From: Methylosinus sporium
GTDB lineage: Bacteria > Pseudomonadota > Alphaproteobacteria > Rhizobiales > Beijerinckiaceae
Direction of reading: 5' to 3'
NCBI RefSeq assembly: GCF_003113265.1
Contig: NZ_PUIV01000016.1
Coordinates: 1 to 64,000 of the forward strand
DNA: 64,000 bases
Part shown: piece after piece, positions 55,842-64,000 of the stretch
Numbering within the stretch: position 1 is the stretch's first letter
Layout: each line of letters opens with the position of its first letter
Made by a program: the position numbers and the translations under genes
The notes under the pieces: model-generated
Told to the model about the DNA's origin: nothing
Seen by the model: the letters and a program-made list of their open reading frames with translations, nothing else
Databases searched by the model: none

Positions 55842-58352
55842 ATGGCCTCTCCACCTAAAAAGCCGAAAAACCCCGCGAAGCCGACGCGCGCCAAGGCCGC
55901 CAAGCCCGAGGTGTCGCCGATCGCGCCCCATTTGCAGGCGTTGCTCAATCCCGGCCTCGCCGAGCGGCAGGCGGGCTTCGAGGAGGCGCCGCAGGCGGCC
56001 TATGACGCCGGCGCGATCGATGGGGAGCTCGTCGATCTCGGCGGAGCAGGCGGCGTCTCGGCGACGATGGAGAGCCTCGAGCAGCTGCTGAAGCTCGGCG
56101 ATCCCAATCTGCGGGAGAAGCGGCCGTGGACGCCGCATCGGCCGGAGCGGCCGCAGAAGAGCGAAGGCGGCGTCAAATTCGATCTCGTCTCCGATTACGA
56201 GCCGCGCGGCGACCAGCCGCAGGCGATCGAGGAGCTGGTCGCCGGCATAGAGGCGAATGAGCGCGATCAGGTGCTGCTCGGCGTCACCGGCTCCGGCAAG
56301 ACCTATACGATGGCGCAGGTGATCGCCCGCACGCAGCGGCCGGCGCTGGTGCTGGCGCCCAATAAGACGCTGGCCGCGCAGCTCTATGGTGAGTTCAAAA
56401 GCTTTTTCCCCAACAACGCCGTCGAATATTTCGTCTCCTATTACGATTATTATCAGCCCGAGGCCTATGTGCCGCGCACCGACACCTACATCGAGAAAGA
56501 ATCCTCGGTGAATGAGCAGATCGACCGGATGCGCCACGCCGCGACGCGCGCGCTGCTGGAGCGCGACGACGTCATCATCGTCGCCTCCGTGTCCTGCATC
56601 TACGGCATAGGATCGGTCGAGACCTACACCGCGATGACTTTCGGCGTCAGCCTCGGCGAGAAATTGGAGCAGCGTCAGCTCGTCACCGATCTCGTCGCTC
56701 TGCAATATCGCCGCATTGGCTCCGATTTCACGCGCGGCACGTTTCGCGTGCGCGGCGATACGGTCGATATTTTCCCGGCTCACTATGAGGACCGCGGTTG
56801 GCGCATCTCCTTCTTCGGCGATGAGGTGGAGTCGATCTGCGAGTTCGATCCATTGACGGGGAAGAAGACGCAGGACCTCGAATTCGTGAAGGTCTACGCC
56901 AATTCGCATTATGTGACGCCGCGCCCGACGCTGCTGCAATCGATCAAGGCGATCAAGGACGAATTGCGGGGGCGGCTCGGCGAGCTGAACAATGCCGGGC
57001 GTCTCGTCGAGGCGCAGCGATTGGAGCAGCGCACGCGCTTCGATCTCGAGATGATGGAGGCGACCGGCTCTTGCGCCGGCATCGAGAATTACTCGCGCTA
57101 TCTCACCGGTCGCAAGCCCGGCGAGCCGCCGCCTACTCTGTTCGAATATCTGCCGGACAATTCCATCGTCTTCGCCGACGAGAGCCATGTGAGCATTCCG
57201 CAGATCGGCGCCATGTACAAGGGCGACTTCCGCCGCAAGGCGACGCTCGCCGAATATGGCTTTCGCCTGCCGTCCTGCATGGACAATCGTCCGCTGCGCT
57301 TCGAGGAATGGGACGCGATGCGCCCGCAATCGGTCGCCGTCTCGGCGACGCCGGGCGATTGGGAGATGGAGCGCACGGGCGGCGTCTTCGTCGAGCAGGT
57401 CATTCGCCCGACCGGTCTCATCGATCCGCCTGTGGAGATACGTCCGGCGCGCTCGCAGGTCGATGATCTTCTCGGCGAGGTGAAGGCGGTGAGCGACGCG
57501 GGCTATCGCTCGCTCGTCACCGTGCTGACCAAACGGATGGCGGAGGACCTCACCGAATATCTGCATGAGAATGGCGTGCGCGTGCGCTATATGCATTCGG
57601 ATATAGACACGATCGAGCGCATCGAGATCATTCGCGATCTGCGCCTCGGCGCCTTCGACGTGCTGGTCGGCATCAATCTTCTGCGCGAGGGATTGGATAT
57701 TCCAGAATGCGGCTTCGTCGCCATTCTCGACGCCGATAAGGAAGGTTTTTTGCGCTCAGAGACATCGCTGGTGCAGACCATCGGCCGCGCCGCGCGCAAT
57801 GTCGACGGACGCGTGATCCTCTATGCGGATCACATCACCGGCTCCATGCAGCGCGCCATGGACGAGACCGATCGCCGCCGCGCCAAGCAGCAGGCCTATA
57901 ACGCCGAGCATGGCATCACGCCGGCGAGCATAAAGCGCGACATCGCCGATATTCTCGGCTCGCTCGCCGAGCAGGATCATGTGACCGTGGACGCCGGCCT
58001 CTCCGAGCTGGCGCCGGGCCACAATATGCAGGCGACGCTCGCCGATCTCGAGAAGCGCATGAAGGCGGCCGCCGCCGATCTCGCCTTCGAGGAGGCGGCA
58101 AGGCTGCGCGACGAGATTTCCCGCCTGCAACGCGCCGAGCTTCTCGCCGAAGCCAATCCGCTGATGCGCCCGCGCGGGCGGGGAGGGGAGACGCCTGCGA
58201 TCTCCGGCACGCGCGCGCGCAAGCCGACCGACGCCGACATGGGTCCGCATAATTTCGGCGGCGGCGAAGCGCGGCCGCTGTCGCGCCCTGCGCCGCGGTC
58301 GATGGCGGGCAAGGCGGGGACGAAGGTGGTGAAGGGGAAGCTGAATAAATAG
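55842..58352 (+). CDS. uvrB: Excinuclease ABC subunit B
   Basis: UvrB verifies DNA lesions in nucleotide excision repair. The 836-residue protein has Walker A GVTGSGKT near 147, the beta-hairpin [19 protein letters not shown] near 202, DESHV near 446, helicase motif [11 protein letters not shown] near 645 and the C-terminal UVR motif [26 protein letters not shown] near 733. It is longer than E. coli UvrB (673) by a Lys/Pro/Ala-rich N-terminal tail of about 110 residues and a basic C-terminal tail, both usual in Rhizobiales. Confidence 0.97.
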   Translation: MASPPKKPKNPAKPTRAKAAKPEVSPIAPHLQALLNPGLAERQAGFEEAPQAAYDAGAIDGELVDLGGAGGVSATMESLEQLLKLGDPNLREKRPWTPHRPERPQKSEGGVKFDLVSDYEPRGDQPQAIEELVAGIEANERDQVLLGVTGSGKTYTMAQVIARTQRPALVLAPNKTLAAQLYGEFKSFFPNNAVEYFVSYYDYYQPEAYVPRTDTYIEKESSVNEQIDRMRHAATRALLERDDVIIVASVSCIYGIGSVETYTAMTFGVSLGEKLEQRQLVTDLVALQYRRIGSDFTRGTFRVRGDTVDIFPAHYEDRGWRISFFGDEVESICEFDPLTGKKTQDLEFVKVYANSHYVTPRPTLLQSIKAIKDELRGRLGELNNAGRLVEAQRLEQRTRFDLEMMEATGSCAGIENYSRYLTGRKPGEPPPTLFEYLPDNSIVFADESHVSIPQIGAMYKGDFRRKATLAEYGFRLPSCMDNRPLRFEEWDAMRPQSVAVSATPGDWEMERTGGVFVEQVIRPTGLIDPPVEIRPARSQVDDLLGEVKAVSDAGYRSLVTVLTKRMAEDLTEYLHENGVRVRYMHSDIDTIERIEIIRDLRLGAFDVLVGINLLREGLDIPECGFVAILDADKEGFLRSETSLVQTIGRAARNVDGRVILYADHITGSMQRAMDETDRRRAKQQAYNAEHGITPASIKRDIADILGSLAEQDHVTVDAGLSELAPGHNMQATLADLEKRMKAAAADLAFEEAARLRDEISRLQRAELLAEANPLMRPRGRGGETPAISGTRARKPTDADMGPHNFGGGEARPLSRPAPRSMAGKAGTKVVKGKLNK

Positions 58353-58373
58353 CGCGAATCTCGCCGCGCGATT

Positions 58374-58530
58374 CCTTCTCCCACTTGTGGGAGAAGGTGG
58401 CCTCGCGAAGCGAGGTCGGATGAGGGGCGCTGCGATTTCCCGCTGACGACGTTTTCGATAATGCGAGGAGGCTCGGACCCTCATCCGACCCGACTTCGTC
58501 GAGCCACCTTCTCCCGCAAGCGGGAGACGG
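58374..58530. repeat. Long palindromic intergenic repeat, copy 3
   Basis: CCTTCTCCC-ACTTGT-GGGAGAAGG opens it, then GGTGGCC...GAGGTCGGATGAGGG, about 55 variable bases, CCCTCATCCGACC and CCACCTTCTCCCGC-A-A-GCGGGAGACGG. It follows uvrB by 21 bases and precedes the helicase gene on the same strand. Confidence 0.85.
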
Positions 58531-58628
58531 GAGCGCCCATTCTGCGCGGGAGTGCTCACAAGACTTGCGGCCGCCCGCGGCTTTCGTCATCCTGTCGGCC
58601 CGGTCATCCACGAATCGTCAAGAACCCC

Positions 58629-59720
58629 ATGCCCGTCTGGACCAACGAACAGGAGCGCGCGCTCTCGGCCGTCGCCGCATGGCTGAAGGATAGCCGCGCG
58701 CAGCTGTTTCGTCTGTTCGGCTATGCCGGCACGGGCAAATCGACGCTGGCGCAATATATCGCCGAGAGCGTCGACGGCGATGTCGTCTTCGGCGCCTTCA
58801 CCGGCAAGGCGGCGCTGGTCATGCGCTCCAAGGGCTGCAAGGACGCCCGCACCATTCACAGCCTCATCTATCGCGCCACCGATACGGAGACGGAGGAGCC
58901 CGCCTTCGAGCTGAACGAGGACAGCGACGCCGCGAAAGCGAAGCTCATCATCATCGACGAATGCTCCATGGTCGATGAGGAATTGGGCCGCGATCTTCTC
59001 TCCTTCGGCAAGAAAGTGCTGGTGCTCGGCGATCCGGCGCAATTGCCGCCGGTGAAGGGCGGCGGCTATTTCACCGAGGCCGAGCCGGATGTGATGCTGA
59101 CGGAAGTGCATCGCCAGGCGGCCGACAATCCGATCGTGCGCCTCTCCATGATCATTCGCGAGGGCGGACGGCTCGATTATGGCGTCTATGGCGAGACGCA
59201 GGTGGTGCGGCGCGACGCGCTCGATCCCGCGCTCATCACCAATGCCGATCAGGTGCTCGTCGGTCTCAATCGCACGCGCCGCGCCTATAATAATCGGCTG
59301 CGACAGCTGCGCGGTTTTGTCGGCACGCTGCCGCAACCGGGCGAGAAGCTGGTCTGCTTGCGCAATAATCGCAAGAAAGGCCTGCTCAATGGCGCGCTGT
59401 TCAAGGTGAAGAGCGCCGGCGCTCTGCGGCGCGGCAAGGTGCGCCTGCTGGTCGAGCCCGAAGAGATGGCGGGAAAGTTTCAGCGCGTCGGCGTGCTGCC
59501 GCAATTCTTCGAAGGCGGCGACGCCGAGATTCCCTACGCGCAGCGCAAGGATACGGACGAGTTCGATTTCGGCTATTGTCTCACCGTGCACAAATCGCAG
59601 GGCTCGCAATGGGACGATGTCGCTTTGTTCGACGAATCCTTCGCCTTTCGCGAGCACCGCGCGCGCTGGCTCTATACGGGTGTCACCCGCGCCGCGCGCA
59701 GGCTGACGGTGGTGACATGA
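58629..59720 (+). CDS. RecD-like superfamily 1 DNA helicase
   Basis: The 363-residue protein has Walker A GYAGTGKSTLA near 31, IIIDECSMVDEE near 105, GDPAQLPPV near 134, VHRQ, and motif V/VI LTVHKSQGSQWDDV and YTGVTRA near the end. It resembles phage Dda-type and RecD2-like 5'-3' helicases and lacks a nuclease domain. The ATG at 58629 removes an upstream extension that lies in the repeat. Its role may be in repair, next to uvrB, but this is inference. Confidence 0.88.
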   Translation: MPVWTNEQERALSAVAAWLKDSRAQLFRLFGYAGTGKSTLAQYIAESVDGDVVFGAFTGKAALVMRSKGCKDARTIHSLIYRATDTETEEPAFELNEDSDAAKAKLIIIDECSMVDEELGRDLLSFGKKVLVLGDPAQLPPVKGGGYFTEAEPDVMLTEVHRQAADNPIVRLSMIIREGGRLDYGVYGETQVVRRDALDPALITNADQVLVGLNRTRRAYNNRLRQLRGFVGTLPQPGEKLVCLRNNRKKGLLNGALFKVKSAGALRRGKVRLLVEPEEMAGKFQRVGVLPQFFEGGDAEIPYAQRKDTDEFDFGYCLTVHKSQGSQWDDVALFDESFAFREHRARWLYTGVTRAARRLTVVT

Positions 59721-59776
59721 TTTCGTCGCGACGCTCGCGATGAGGGACGAGCGCTCCTCATAGAGGATCAGAGGCG

Positions 59777-60208
59777 ATGGCTTTATCCGATGACGATGCG
59801 ATCGAGCGGCTCGCTTCGAAAGTGATCGATCGAAGCATGCCGAAAGCGGAATGGACCCATGCCGCGCATTTCGCGACGGCGCTATGGCTTTTGCGGAACA
59901 GGCCAGATATCGCGACAGCCGTTGAAATCCGCGAAATCATAACGCGCTACAATGAGGCGACGAACACGGCCAACACGGATGCGAGCGGCTATCACCACAC
60001 CATCACGCTCGCTTCGATGCGGGCCGCCGCCGAACATTTGCGCACGCACGCGCCCGATGCGCCGCTTCATGCGGTGCTTCGATCGCTCATGGCCTCGCCG
60101 CTCGGTCATCCAGATTGGCTCTTGTCCTATTGGAATCGCGAGACGCTGTTCGGCGTCGCGGCCCGGCGGGCCTGGGTCGAGCCGGACCGCGCGCCATTGC
60201 CGTTCTGA
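59777..60208 (+). CDS. Conserved protein of unknown function
   Basis: The 143-residue soluble protein has EWTHAAHFATALWLL near 24-38, ITRYNEATNTANTDASGYHHTIT near 53-75 and HPDWLLSYWNRE near 114-125. The conserved-looking His, Tyr and Trp positions suggest a binding site, and similar small proteins with WTH...YHxTIT occur widely, but I cannot name the family. It starts 57 bases after the helicase gene on the same strand. Confidence 0.7.
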   Translation: MALSDDDAIERLASKVIDRSMPKAEWTHAAHFATALWLLRNRPDIATAVEIREIITRYNEATNTANTDASGYHHTITLASMRAAAEHLRTHAPDAPLHAVLRSLMASPLGHPDWLLSYWNRETLFGVAARRAWVEPDRAPLPF

Positions 60209-60278
60209 GCCTTCGCCCGTCGATGGGGCGGACGCTCGCGGTTGACGCTCGGGGATAAGGGGTATATGCATCTTTCTC

Positions 60279-60731
60279 ATGAGCGAGCCTGATCCGGCCG
60301 AAGTGAGAGCCTGCGCGCAGAGCTGCGCCGTCGCCAATGTGCGACGCGCGGCGCGCGCCGTCGGCAAGCTCTATGCGGAGAGTTTTTCCGGGCTCGGCCT
60401 CGAGCCGACGCAATATTCGCTGCTCGTCGCCTGCTCGCTGGCGGAGGGTTGGACGGTCAGCAAGCTCGCCGAGACTTTCGTGCTGGATCGCAGCGCGCTG
60501 GCGCGCAATCTGGCGGTGATGGAGAAGCGCGGGCTGTTGCGCGTGAAGGCGGGCGAGGATCGCCGCACGCGCGAGGTGACGCTGACCAAGCAAGGCCGCG
60601 CCACTCTGGCCATAGCGCTGTCGCTGTGGCGCGCGGCGCAGACGAAGGCGGAAGCAAAATTCGGCGCCGAGAGATTGGCGCGTCTCGTCGGCGAATTGCG
60701 CGCGCTCGCCGCGGCCGTTCAGGAAGAGTGA
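60279..60731 (+). CDS. MarR-family transcriptional regulator
   Basis: A 150-residue winged-helix protein with LEPTQYSLLVACSLAEGWTVSKLAETFVLDRSALARNLAVMEKRGLLRVKAGEDRRTREVTLT as the HTH and wing. Two Cys near residues 12 and 16 (VRACAQSCAV) at the N-terminus could sense redox, an inference. It lies 75 bases upstream of the Fe-S/SCP2 gene on the same strand, separated by an 18-bp palindrome, and may control it. Confidence 0.88.
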   Translation: MSEPDPAEVRACAQSCAVANVRRAARAVGKLYAESFSGLGLEPTQYSLLVACSLAEGWTVSKLAETFVLDRSALARNLAVMEKRGLLRVKAGEDRRTREVTLTKQGRATLAIALSLWRAAQTKAEAKFGAERLARLVGELRALAAAVQEE

Positions 60732-60750
60732 TGTAACGGGTGGAGCGAGA

Positions 60751-60768
60751 GCGAGCCTGAAGGCTCGC
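60751..60768. repeat. 18-bp palindromic repeat, copy 2
   Basis: GCGAGCC-TGAA-GGCTCGC is identical to the element at 6770-6787 read in reverse. It lies in the gap between the MarR gene and the Fe-S/SCP2 gene. Confidence 0.7.
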
Positions 60769-60806
60769 GGTCCAGTTTTCGCGCAAGCAAAAAGGGGCAT
60801 ATGCAT

Positions 60807-62111
60807 ATGTCTATCGAAGCTCACGATATGCTGTCGTCGCCGGCGCTCGCGCCTTTCGAGGCGCGGCGACTGCGCGAGATGGCGCTCGCCGCCGGCGCCG
60901 ACGACGTCGGCTTCGTCTCCATCGACGATCCGGCGATCGCTTTCGAGCGCGCGGAGATTCTCGCGGCTTTTCCCTTCGCGAAAACGCTCGTCTCTTTCGT
61001 GATGAAGATGAATCGCGAGAACATCCGCAGCCCGGCGCGTTCTTCCGCCAATGTGGAGTTTCATCGCGTCGGCGACGAAACCGATGCGGTTTCGCACCGT
61101 CTGGCGCGATTGTTCGAGGATATGGGGCGTCGCGCCGCCTATCCCGCCATGGCTTTTCCGATGGAGGCCGCGAATTGGCCCGGCAAAATGTGGGTGATCT
61201 CGCACAAGCCGGTCGCGGTCGCTGCCGGGCTCGGCAAAATGGGCGTGCATCGCAATGTCATTCATCCCAAATTCGGCAATTTCATTCTGCTCGGGACGGT
61301 GGCCGTCGACGTCGCGCTCGATTCCTATTCGCGCCCGCTCGATTACAATCCCTGCCTCTCCTGTAAGCTCTGCGTCGCCGTCTGTCCGACGGGCGCGATC
61401 GCGCCGGACGGCGCTTTCGATCTTTCCGCCTGCTACACGCATAATTATCGTGAATTCATGGGCGGCTTCATGGATTGGGTGGAGACGATCGCGCAGGCGA
61501 AGAACGCCGCCGGATATCGCGAGAAAGTCAGCGATGCGGAGAGCGTCTCCATGTGGCAGAGCCTCGCCTATGGGCCCAATTACAAGGCCGCCTATTGCCT
61601 CGCCGTTTGTCCGGCAGGCGAGGATGTGATCGCCGCCTACCGCGACGATCGCAAGGGCTTTCTGGAAACCATCGTCGATCCGCTGAAACAGAAGGCGGAG
61701 ACGATCTATGTGACGCCGGACTCCGACGCCGAGGATTATGTGAAGCGGCGCTTTCCGCACAAGAGCGTGAAGCGCGTCGCCAATGGAATGCGCGTCGCCT
61801 CCATCGCGGCTTTCGCGCGCGGTTTGTCGCTGCGCTTTCAAAAGAAGCGCGCGGCCGGGCTCGAGGCGGTCTATCACTTCGCTTTCAGGGGCGCGGAACG
61901 CAAAGACCTCACAGTGAGAATCGCGAACGGCCGGCTCGAGGTGAAAGAGGGGTTGATCGGCGACGCCGACCTCCGCATCCGCGCAGATGCGCAGACCTGG
62001 CTGCGCTTCCTGCGCAAGGAGACGGGCCTGCTTCGGGCGCTGATCACCTTCAAGATCGGGCTGAGCGGCGACCCGCGGCTGCTCGCGGCCTTCGGGCGGT
62101 GCTTTCCGTGA
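60807..62111 (+). CDS. QueG-like 4Fe-4S reductase fused to an SCP2 domain
   Basis: The 434-residue protein has a ferredoxin-type cluster motif NPCLSCKLCVAVCPTGAI near residue 180 and a second partial set (SACYTHNY and YCLAVCPAGED), the arrangement of double-cluster reductases such as epoxyqueuosine reductase. GLGKMGVHRNVIHP and LLGTVAVDV match that family. The last 95 residues (AAGLEAVYHFAFRGAERKD ... LTVRIANGRLEVKEGLIGDADLRIRADAQTWL) are an SCP2 lipid-binding domain. The real queG function is doubtful because of the fusion. ATG 60807 is favoured by spacing from AAGGGG. Confidence 0.82.
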   Translation: MSIEAHDMLSSPALAPFEARRLREMALAAGADDVGFVSIDDPAIAFERAEILAAFPFAKTLVSFVMKMNRENIRSPARSSANVEFHRVGDETDAVSHRLARLFEDMGRRAAYPAMAFPMEAANWPGKMWVISHKPVAVAAGLGKMGVHRNVIHPKFGNFILLGTVAVDVALDSYSRPLDYNPCLSCKLCVAVCPTGAIAPDGAFDLSACYTHNYREFMGGFMDWVETIAQAKNAAGYREKVSDAESVSMWQSLAYGPNYKAAYCLAVCPAGEDVIAAYRDDRKGFLETIVDPLKQKAETIYVTPDSDAEDYVKRRFPHKSVKRVANGMRVASIAAFARGLSLRFQKKRAAGLEAVYHFAFRGAERKDLTVRIANGRLEVKEGLIGDADLRIRADAQTWLRFLRKETGLLRALITFKIGLSGDPRLLAAFGRCFP

Positions 62112-62135
62112 TGTGACGAAAGCGCGCTCTCTGCT

Positions 62136-63062
62136 TCAGACGATCGGGTTCTTGAGATAGAAAAGGAACTCGTATTTTCGTGGATCGGCCTTGATACAAT
62201 CGGGTATGTCGAGCGCATGGACGCTCGCGATATCCGCGAGATCGACTTCCGCCAGCTCGGGGGCGAGAGCGTCGAGGAAGGACTGATAGATTTCGGCGTG
62301 CTCTTCGCGTTGCTTGGAATGATTGTGGCGGCCGAATCGGCCATCGATGGCGCCGAAGCGCGATCCGCCGGGTCCCTCCACAATGGCTGAATGTTTGATA
62401 TCGAAAGCCGATGCGCCTCCCATGCTCGAGAAGTGCCATCCGCCATTGGCGATAATTCGCTCGTGTCCGCGCGGTTCTCTGGCGCCGCCGACGCAAGCCG
62501 CTCGCTGTTGAAAGGGGTCGCCGAGCCGGGCTCCTTGCGGAGTAACGCCTTTCAGCATGCCGTAACGGCAAGCGACCGTTCCTCTCCATGGAAGATTATT
62601 GGCGCATGTCGATGATGCATTATTGACGAAGAATTTCTTCATGATCTGCTCGAAAATCACGATATCTGCCTCCGCGAGCAGATCGGGCAGTTGCTGGACA
62701 CATTCGGAACGAGGAATTTCGTCGATGTCGGAAATCAGTATAATGTCGTTATCGTCGAGATTCATTGTCGACAAAGGGCGCATAATGCTATTGCGATGAA
62801 AATTCTCAACTATATAGTATAGTTCCGTGCGATCTTGAAATGCACTTGGGATGTCGTCCAAAACGTAATAAACGACAGTCCTTCCCGATTGCGCATATTT
62901 ATCCGAAACGCCTGAAAAATACAGAGGCTTGTCCTCGTAGCGGTGCGTTTTGCTCGCTTCTACGACAACAAATGCGTCGATGATTTCGGCGAGTTCGGCA
63001 GTTCTGATTTCGAGCATTTCGGTTTCATTATAGGCAATGACGCAATCGACGATCCTGACCAT
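62136..63062 (-). CDS. Glycosyltransferase family 17 protein
   Basis: The 308-residue protein matches GT17, the family of bisecting N-acetylglucosaminyltransferase: IVDCVIAYNETEMLEIRTAELAEIIDAFVVVEASKTHRYEDKPLYF near residues 3-48, LISDIDEIPR with the DxD motif near 110, and GGWHFSSMGG near 212. Bacterial members probably glycosylate surface polysaccharides. No signal peptide. Codon use is less GC-biased (many AT-rich codons) than the surrounding genes, suggesting recent acquisition. Confidence 0.85.
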   Translation of the reverse strand: MVRIVDCVIAYNETEMLEIRTAELAEIIDAFVVVEASKTHRYEDKPLYFSGVSDKYAQSGRTVVYYVLDDIPSAFQDRTELYYIVENFHRNSIMRPLSTMNLDDNDIILISDIDEIPRSECVQQLPDLLAEADIVIFEQIMKKFFVNNASSTCANNLPWRGTVACRYGMLKGVTPQGARLGDPFQQRAACVGGAREPRGHERIIANGGWHFSSMGGASAFDIKHSAIVEGPGGSRFGAIDGRFGRHNHSKQREEHAEIYQSFLDALAPELAEVDLADIASVHALDIPDCIKADPRKYEFLFYLKNPIV

Positions 63063-63214
63063 TTTCCATGCTCTCGTTTGACCGGCCAAGCCGGCAATGC
63101 GGCGATCCAGCGAGCGGCCGACCTACCCGAGAGCGCGCTCGTCGAATCTCCAGCCCCCAATTTGCCGCTGGATCGTAGGCCATAGTTTACCTGCTTCCTA
63201 TCGTCCAGGGCAAG

Positions 63215-63264
63215 ACGTTTCAACAGAACACGTTTCAACGGAACACGTTTCGAGAGAACGTGTT
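63215..63264. repeat. Three 15-bp tandem repeats ending in a palindrome
   Basis: ACGTTTCAACAGAAC, ACGTTTCAACGGAAC and ACGTTTCGAGAGAAC follow each other at 63215-63259. The end forms AACACGTT-TCGAGAG-AACGTGTT (63242-63264), a perfect 8-bp-arm hairpin. The rest of the 339-base gap 63063-63401 shows no supportable gene; an overlapping frame here only encodes the repeat as VSTEH units. Confidence 0.65.
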
Positions 63265-63401
63265 TCTCGACGGCGGCTGCCGCTTTCGGCTGCGGATCGG
63301 TGATCGCAGGGTTACGAAAATTTCATCCGGCGACAATGTCGAGGCAATGCGCGGGCTGAGAATATGCTCGACGGAAAGACTAACCGACAGGATATTTCGA
63401 C

Positions 63402-63509
63402 ATGACCGCCATCTCTCTCGAATCGATCATGACGATTTTGAACCGAACCATCGAGGTCGCCGTGGTCGTTCTGTTCGCGACGCTGCTCTATCTGGTTTTC
63501 GTTCCCTGA
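63402..63509 (+). CDS. 35-residue single-span membrane peptide
   Basis: Starting at the ATG at 63402 (AGGA 9 bases upstream) the frame reads MTAISLESIMTILNRTIEV, then AVVVLFATLLYLVFVP and stop. It is amphipathic then hydrophobic, one membrane span, and is followed 30 bases later by a strong intrinsic terminator, so it appears to be its own transcription unit. No known family. Confidence 0.55.
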   Translation: MTAISLESIMTILNRTIEVAVVVLFATLLYLVFVP

Positions 63510-63539
63510 CCCTTCCCGCCTCCGCTCCCTCGAGACTCC

Positions 63540-63565
63540 CCCGGCGCTCTGCGCCGGGTTTTTTT
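63540..63565 (+). terminator. Intrinsic terminator
   Basis: CCCGGCGC-TCT-GCGCCGGG with 8-bp perfect arms is followed by seven T. It lies 30 bases after the 35-codon gene and 135 bases before purA. Confidence 0.9.
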
Positions 63566-63640
63566 CGACGCGCGGCCGGAGGCGGCTGCTTCGCCGCCTT
63601 TGACCAGCCCCTTTCTTTGCGCTAAATCACCGCGGTAACG

Positions 63641-63669
63641 AGCCCTGGCGTTACGCGCCGGGGCTTTTT
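63641..63669 (+). terminator. Terminator-like hairpin in the purA leader
   Basis: AGCCCTGGCG-TTACG-CGCCGGGGCT (one wobble pair) runs into five T, ending 31 bases before the purA ATG. A further 7-bp-arm hairpin (AGGCGGC-TGCTTC-GCCGCCT, 63580-63599) lies just upstream. The position suggests an attenuator rather than the end of a gene. Confidence 0.6.
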
Positions 63670-63700
63670 CGTGGCCGCGCAGGATAGACAGAAGACGCCC

Positions 63701-64000
63701 ATGGCGAATGTGGTCGTGGTCGGCGCCCAATGGGGCGACGAAGGCAAGGGCAAGATCGTCGATTGGCTCTCGCTCGAGGCCGATGTGGTGGTGCGCTTCC
63801 AGGGCGGCCATAATGCCGGGCACACGCTCGTCATCAATGGCGTGACCTATAAGCTCGCGCTGTTGCCCTCGGGCATAGTGCGGCCGGGCAAGCTCTCGGT
63901 CATCGGCAATGGCGTCGTCGTCGATCCGCATTTTCTCATCGGCGAGATCGAGCGTCTGCGCGAGCAGGGCGTCGAGATCGGCCCGGACAATTTCAAGATC
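63701..64000 (+). CDS. purA: Adenylosuccinate synthetase, N-terminal part (runs off window)
   Basis: The first 100 codons encode [24 protein letters not shown], the family GTP-binding start with catalytic Asp14 in GDEGKGK, then [29 protein letters not shown] with catalytic His. PurA joins aspartate to IMP in adenine nucleotide synthesis. The 3' end is outside the window. The upstream 190 bases hold a terminator and two hairpins, so expression may be attenuated. Confidence 0.97.
   Translation, partial: MANVVVVGAQWGDEGKGKIVDWLSLEADVVVRFQGGHNAGHTLVINGVTYKLALLPSGIVRPGKLSVIGNGVVVDPHFLIGEIERLREQGVEIGPDNFKI

Noticed and set aside
63215-63259. CRISPR-like array at 63.2 kb
   Set aside because: The 15-bp units are directly abutting without spacers.
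63097-63303. 68-codon plus frame with VSTEHVSTEH repeats
   Set aside because: The repetition comes from three 15-bp DNA repeats; there is no good ribosome site and it overlaps the upstream region of the GT17 gene.

Overview
The window is high-GC chromosomal DNA from an alphaproteobacterium, most likely a Hyphomicrobiales (Rhizobiales) member and possibly of the Methylocystaceae type. The order rests on gene content and order: ppiD-trpE, trpG-trpD-trpC-moaC-moeA, an LdtR-like MarR regulator beside a DUF6163 membrane protein, UvrB with long tails, Ti-type TraA/TraC/TraD, and a dispersed palindrome resembling Rhizobiales intergenic repeats. No diagnostic methylotrophy gene is present, so the family is a guess.

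Layout. 1-13.5 kb is a minus-strand block: start of a mannose-1-phosphate guanylyltransferase, DUF1289, gyrB, moeA, moaC, trpC, trpD, trpG, a CBS-containing site-2 protease, the LdtR-like regulator, DUF6163, trpE and ppiD. 13.7-20.6 kb holds two small envelope proteins, a NitT/TauT-type ABC transporter (fused double permease plus ATPase, no binding protein), a CHRD protein, a rhodanese and a divergent LysR/GST pair.

20.66-37.96 kb is an integrative mobilizable element in the 3' end of guaA. It is bounded by a 15-bp direct repeat (guaA stop codon plus last codons) and carries a tyrosine integrase, AlpA-type regulator, Ti-type relaxase TraA with TraC/TraD and an RSF1010/Ti-like oriT, but no coupling protein or mating-pair genes. 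Its cargo is defence: an AbiEi/AbiEii toxin-antitoxin pair with a repeated operator, and a seven-gene operon with overlapping or abutting genes, HTH-hsdR-hsdM-hsdS-FRG-SIR2-HerA. This physically couples a type I restriction-modification system to a SIR2-HerA (NAD-depletion type) module and an FRG-domain protein. It is the most interesting object in the window.

37.9-64 kb returns to core genome: guaA, parDE, rsmB, a small lipoprotein, two uncharacterised genes beside a serine recombinase, glpX-hom, a secreted six-cysteine protein, cysS, GNAT-cimA, a LOG-family hydrolase, an Atm1-type ABC exporter, a divergent MFS/MarR pair with a clear operator, uvrB, a RecD-like helicase, another MarR gene, a 4Fe-4S protein fused to an SCP2 domain, a GT17 glycosyltransferase and the start of purA. 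The intergenic spaces contain three copies of a 150-190 bp long-palindrome repeat, two copies of an 18-bp palindrome, orphan operator-like palindromes, and two genes of 44 and 35 codons encoding single-span membrane peptides. I saw no rRNA, tRNA or CRISPR array.
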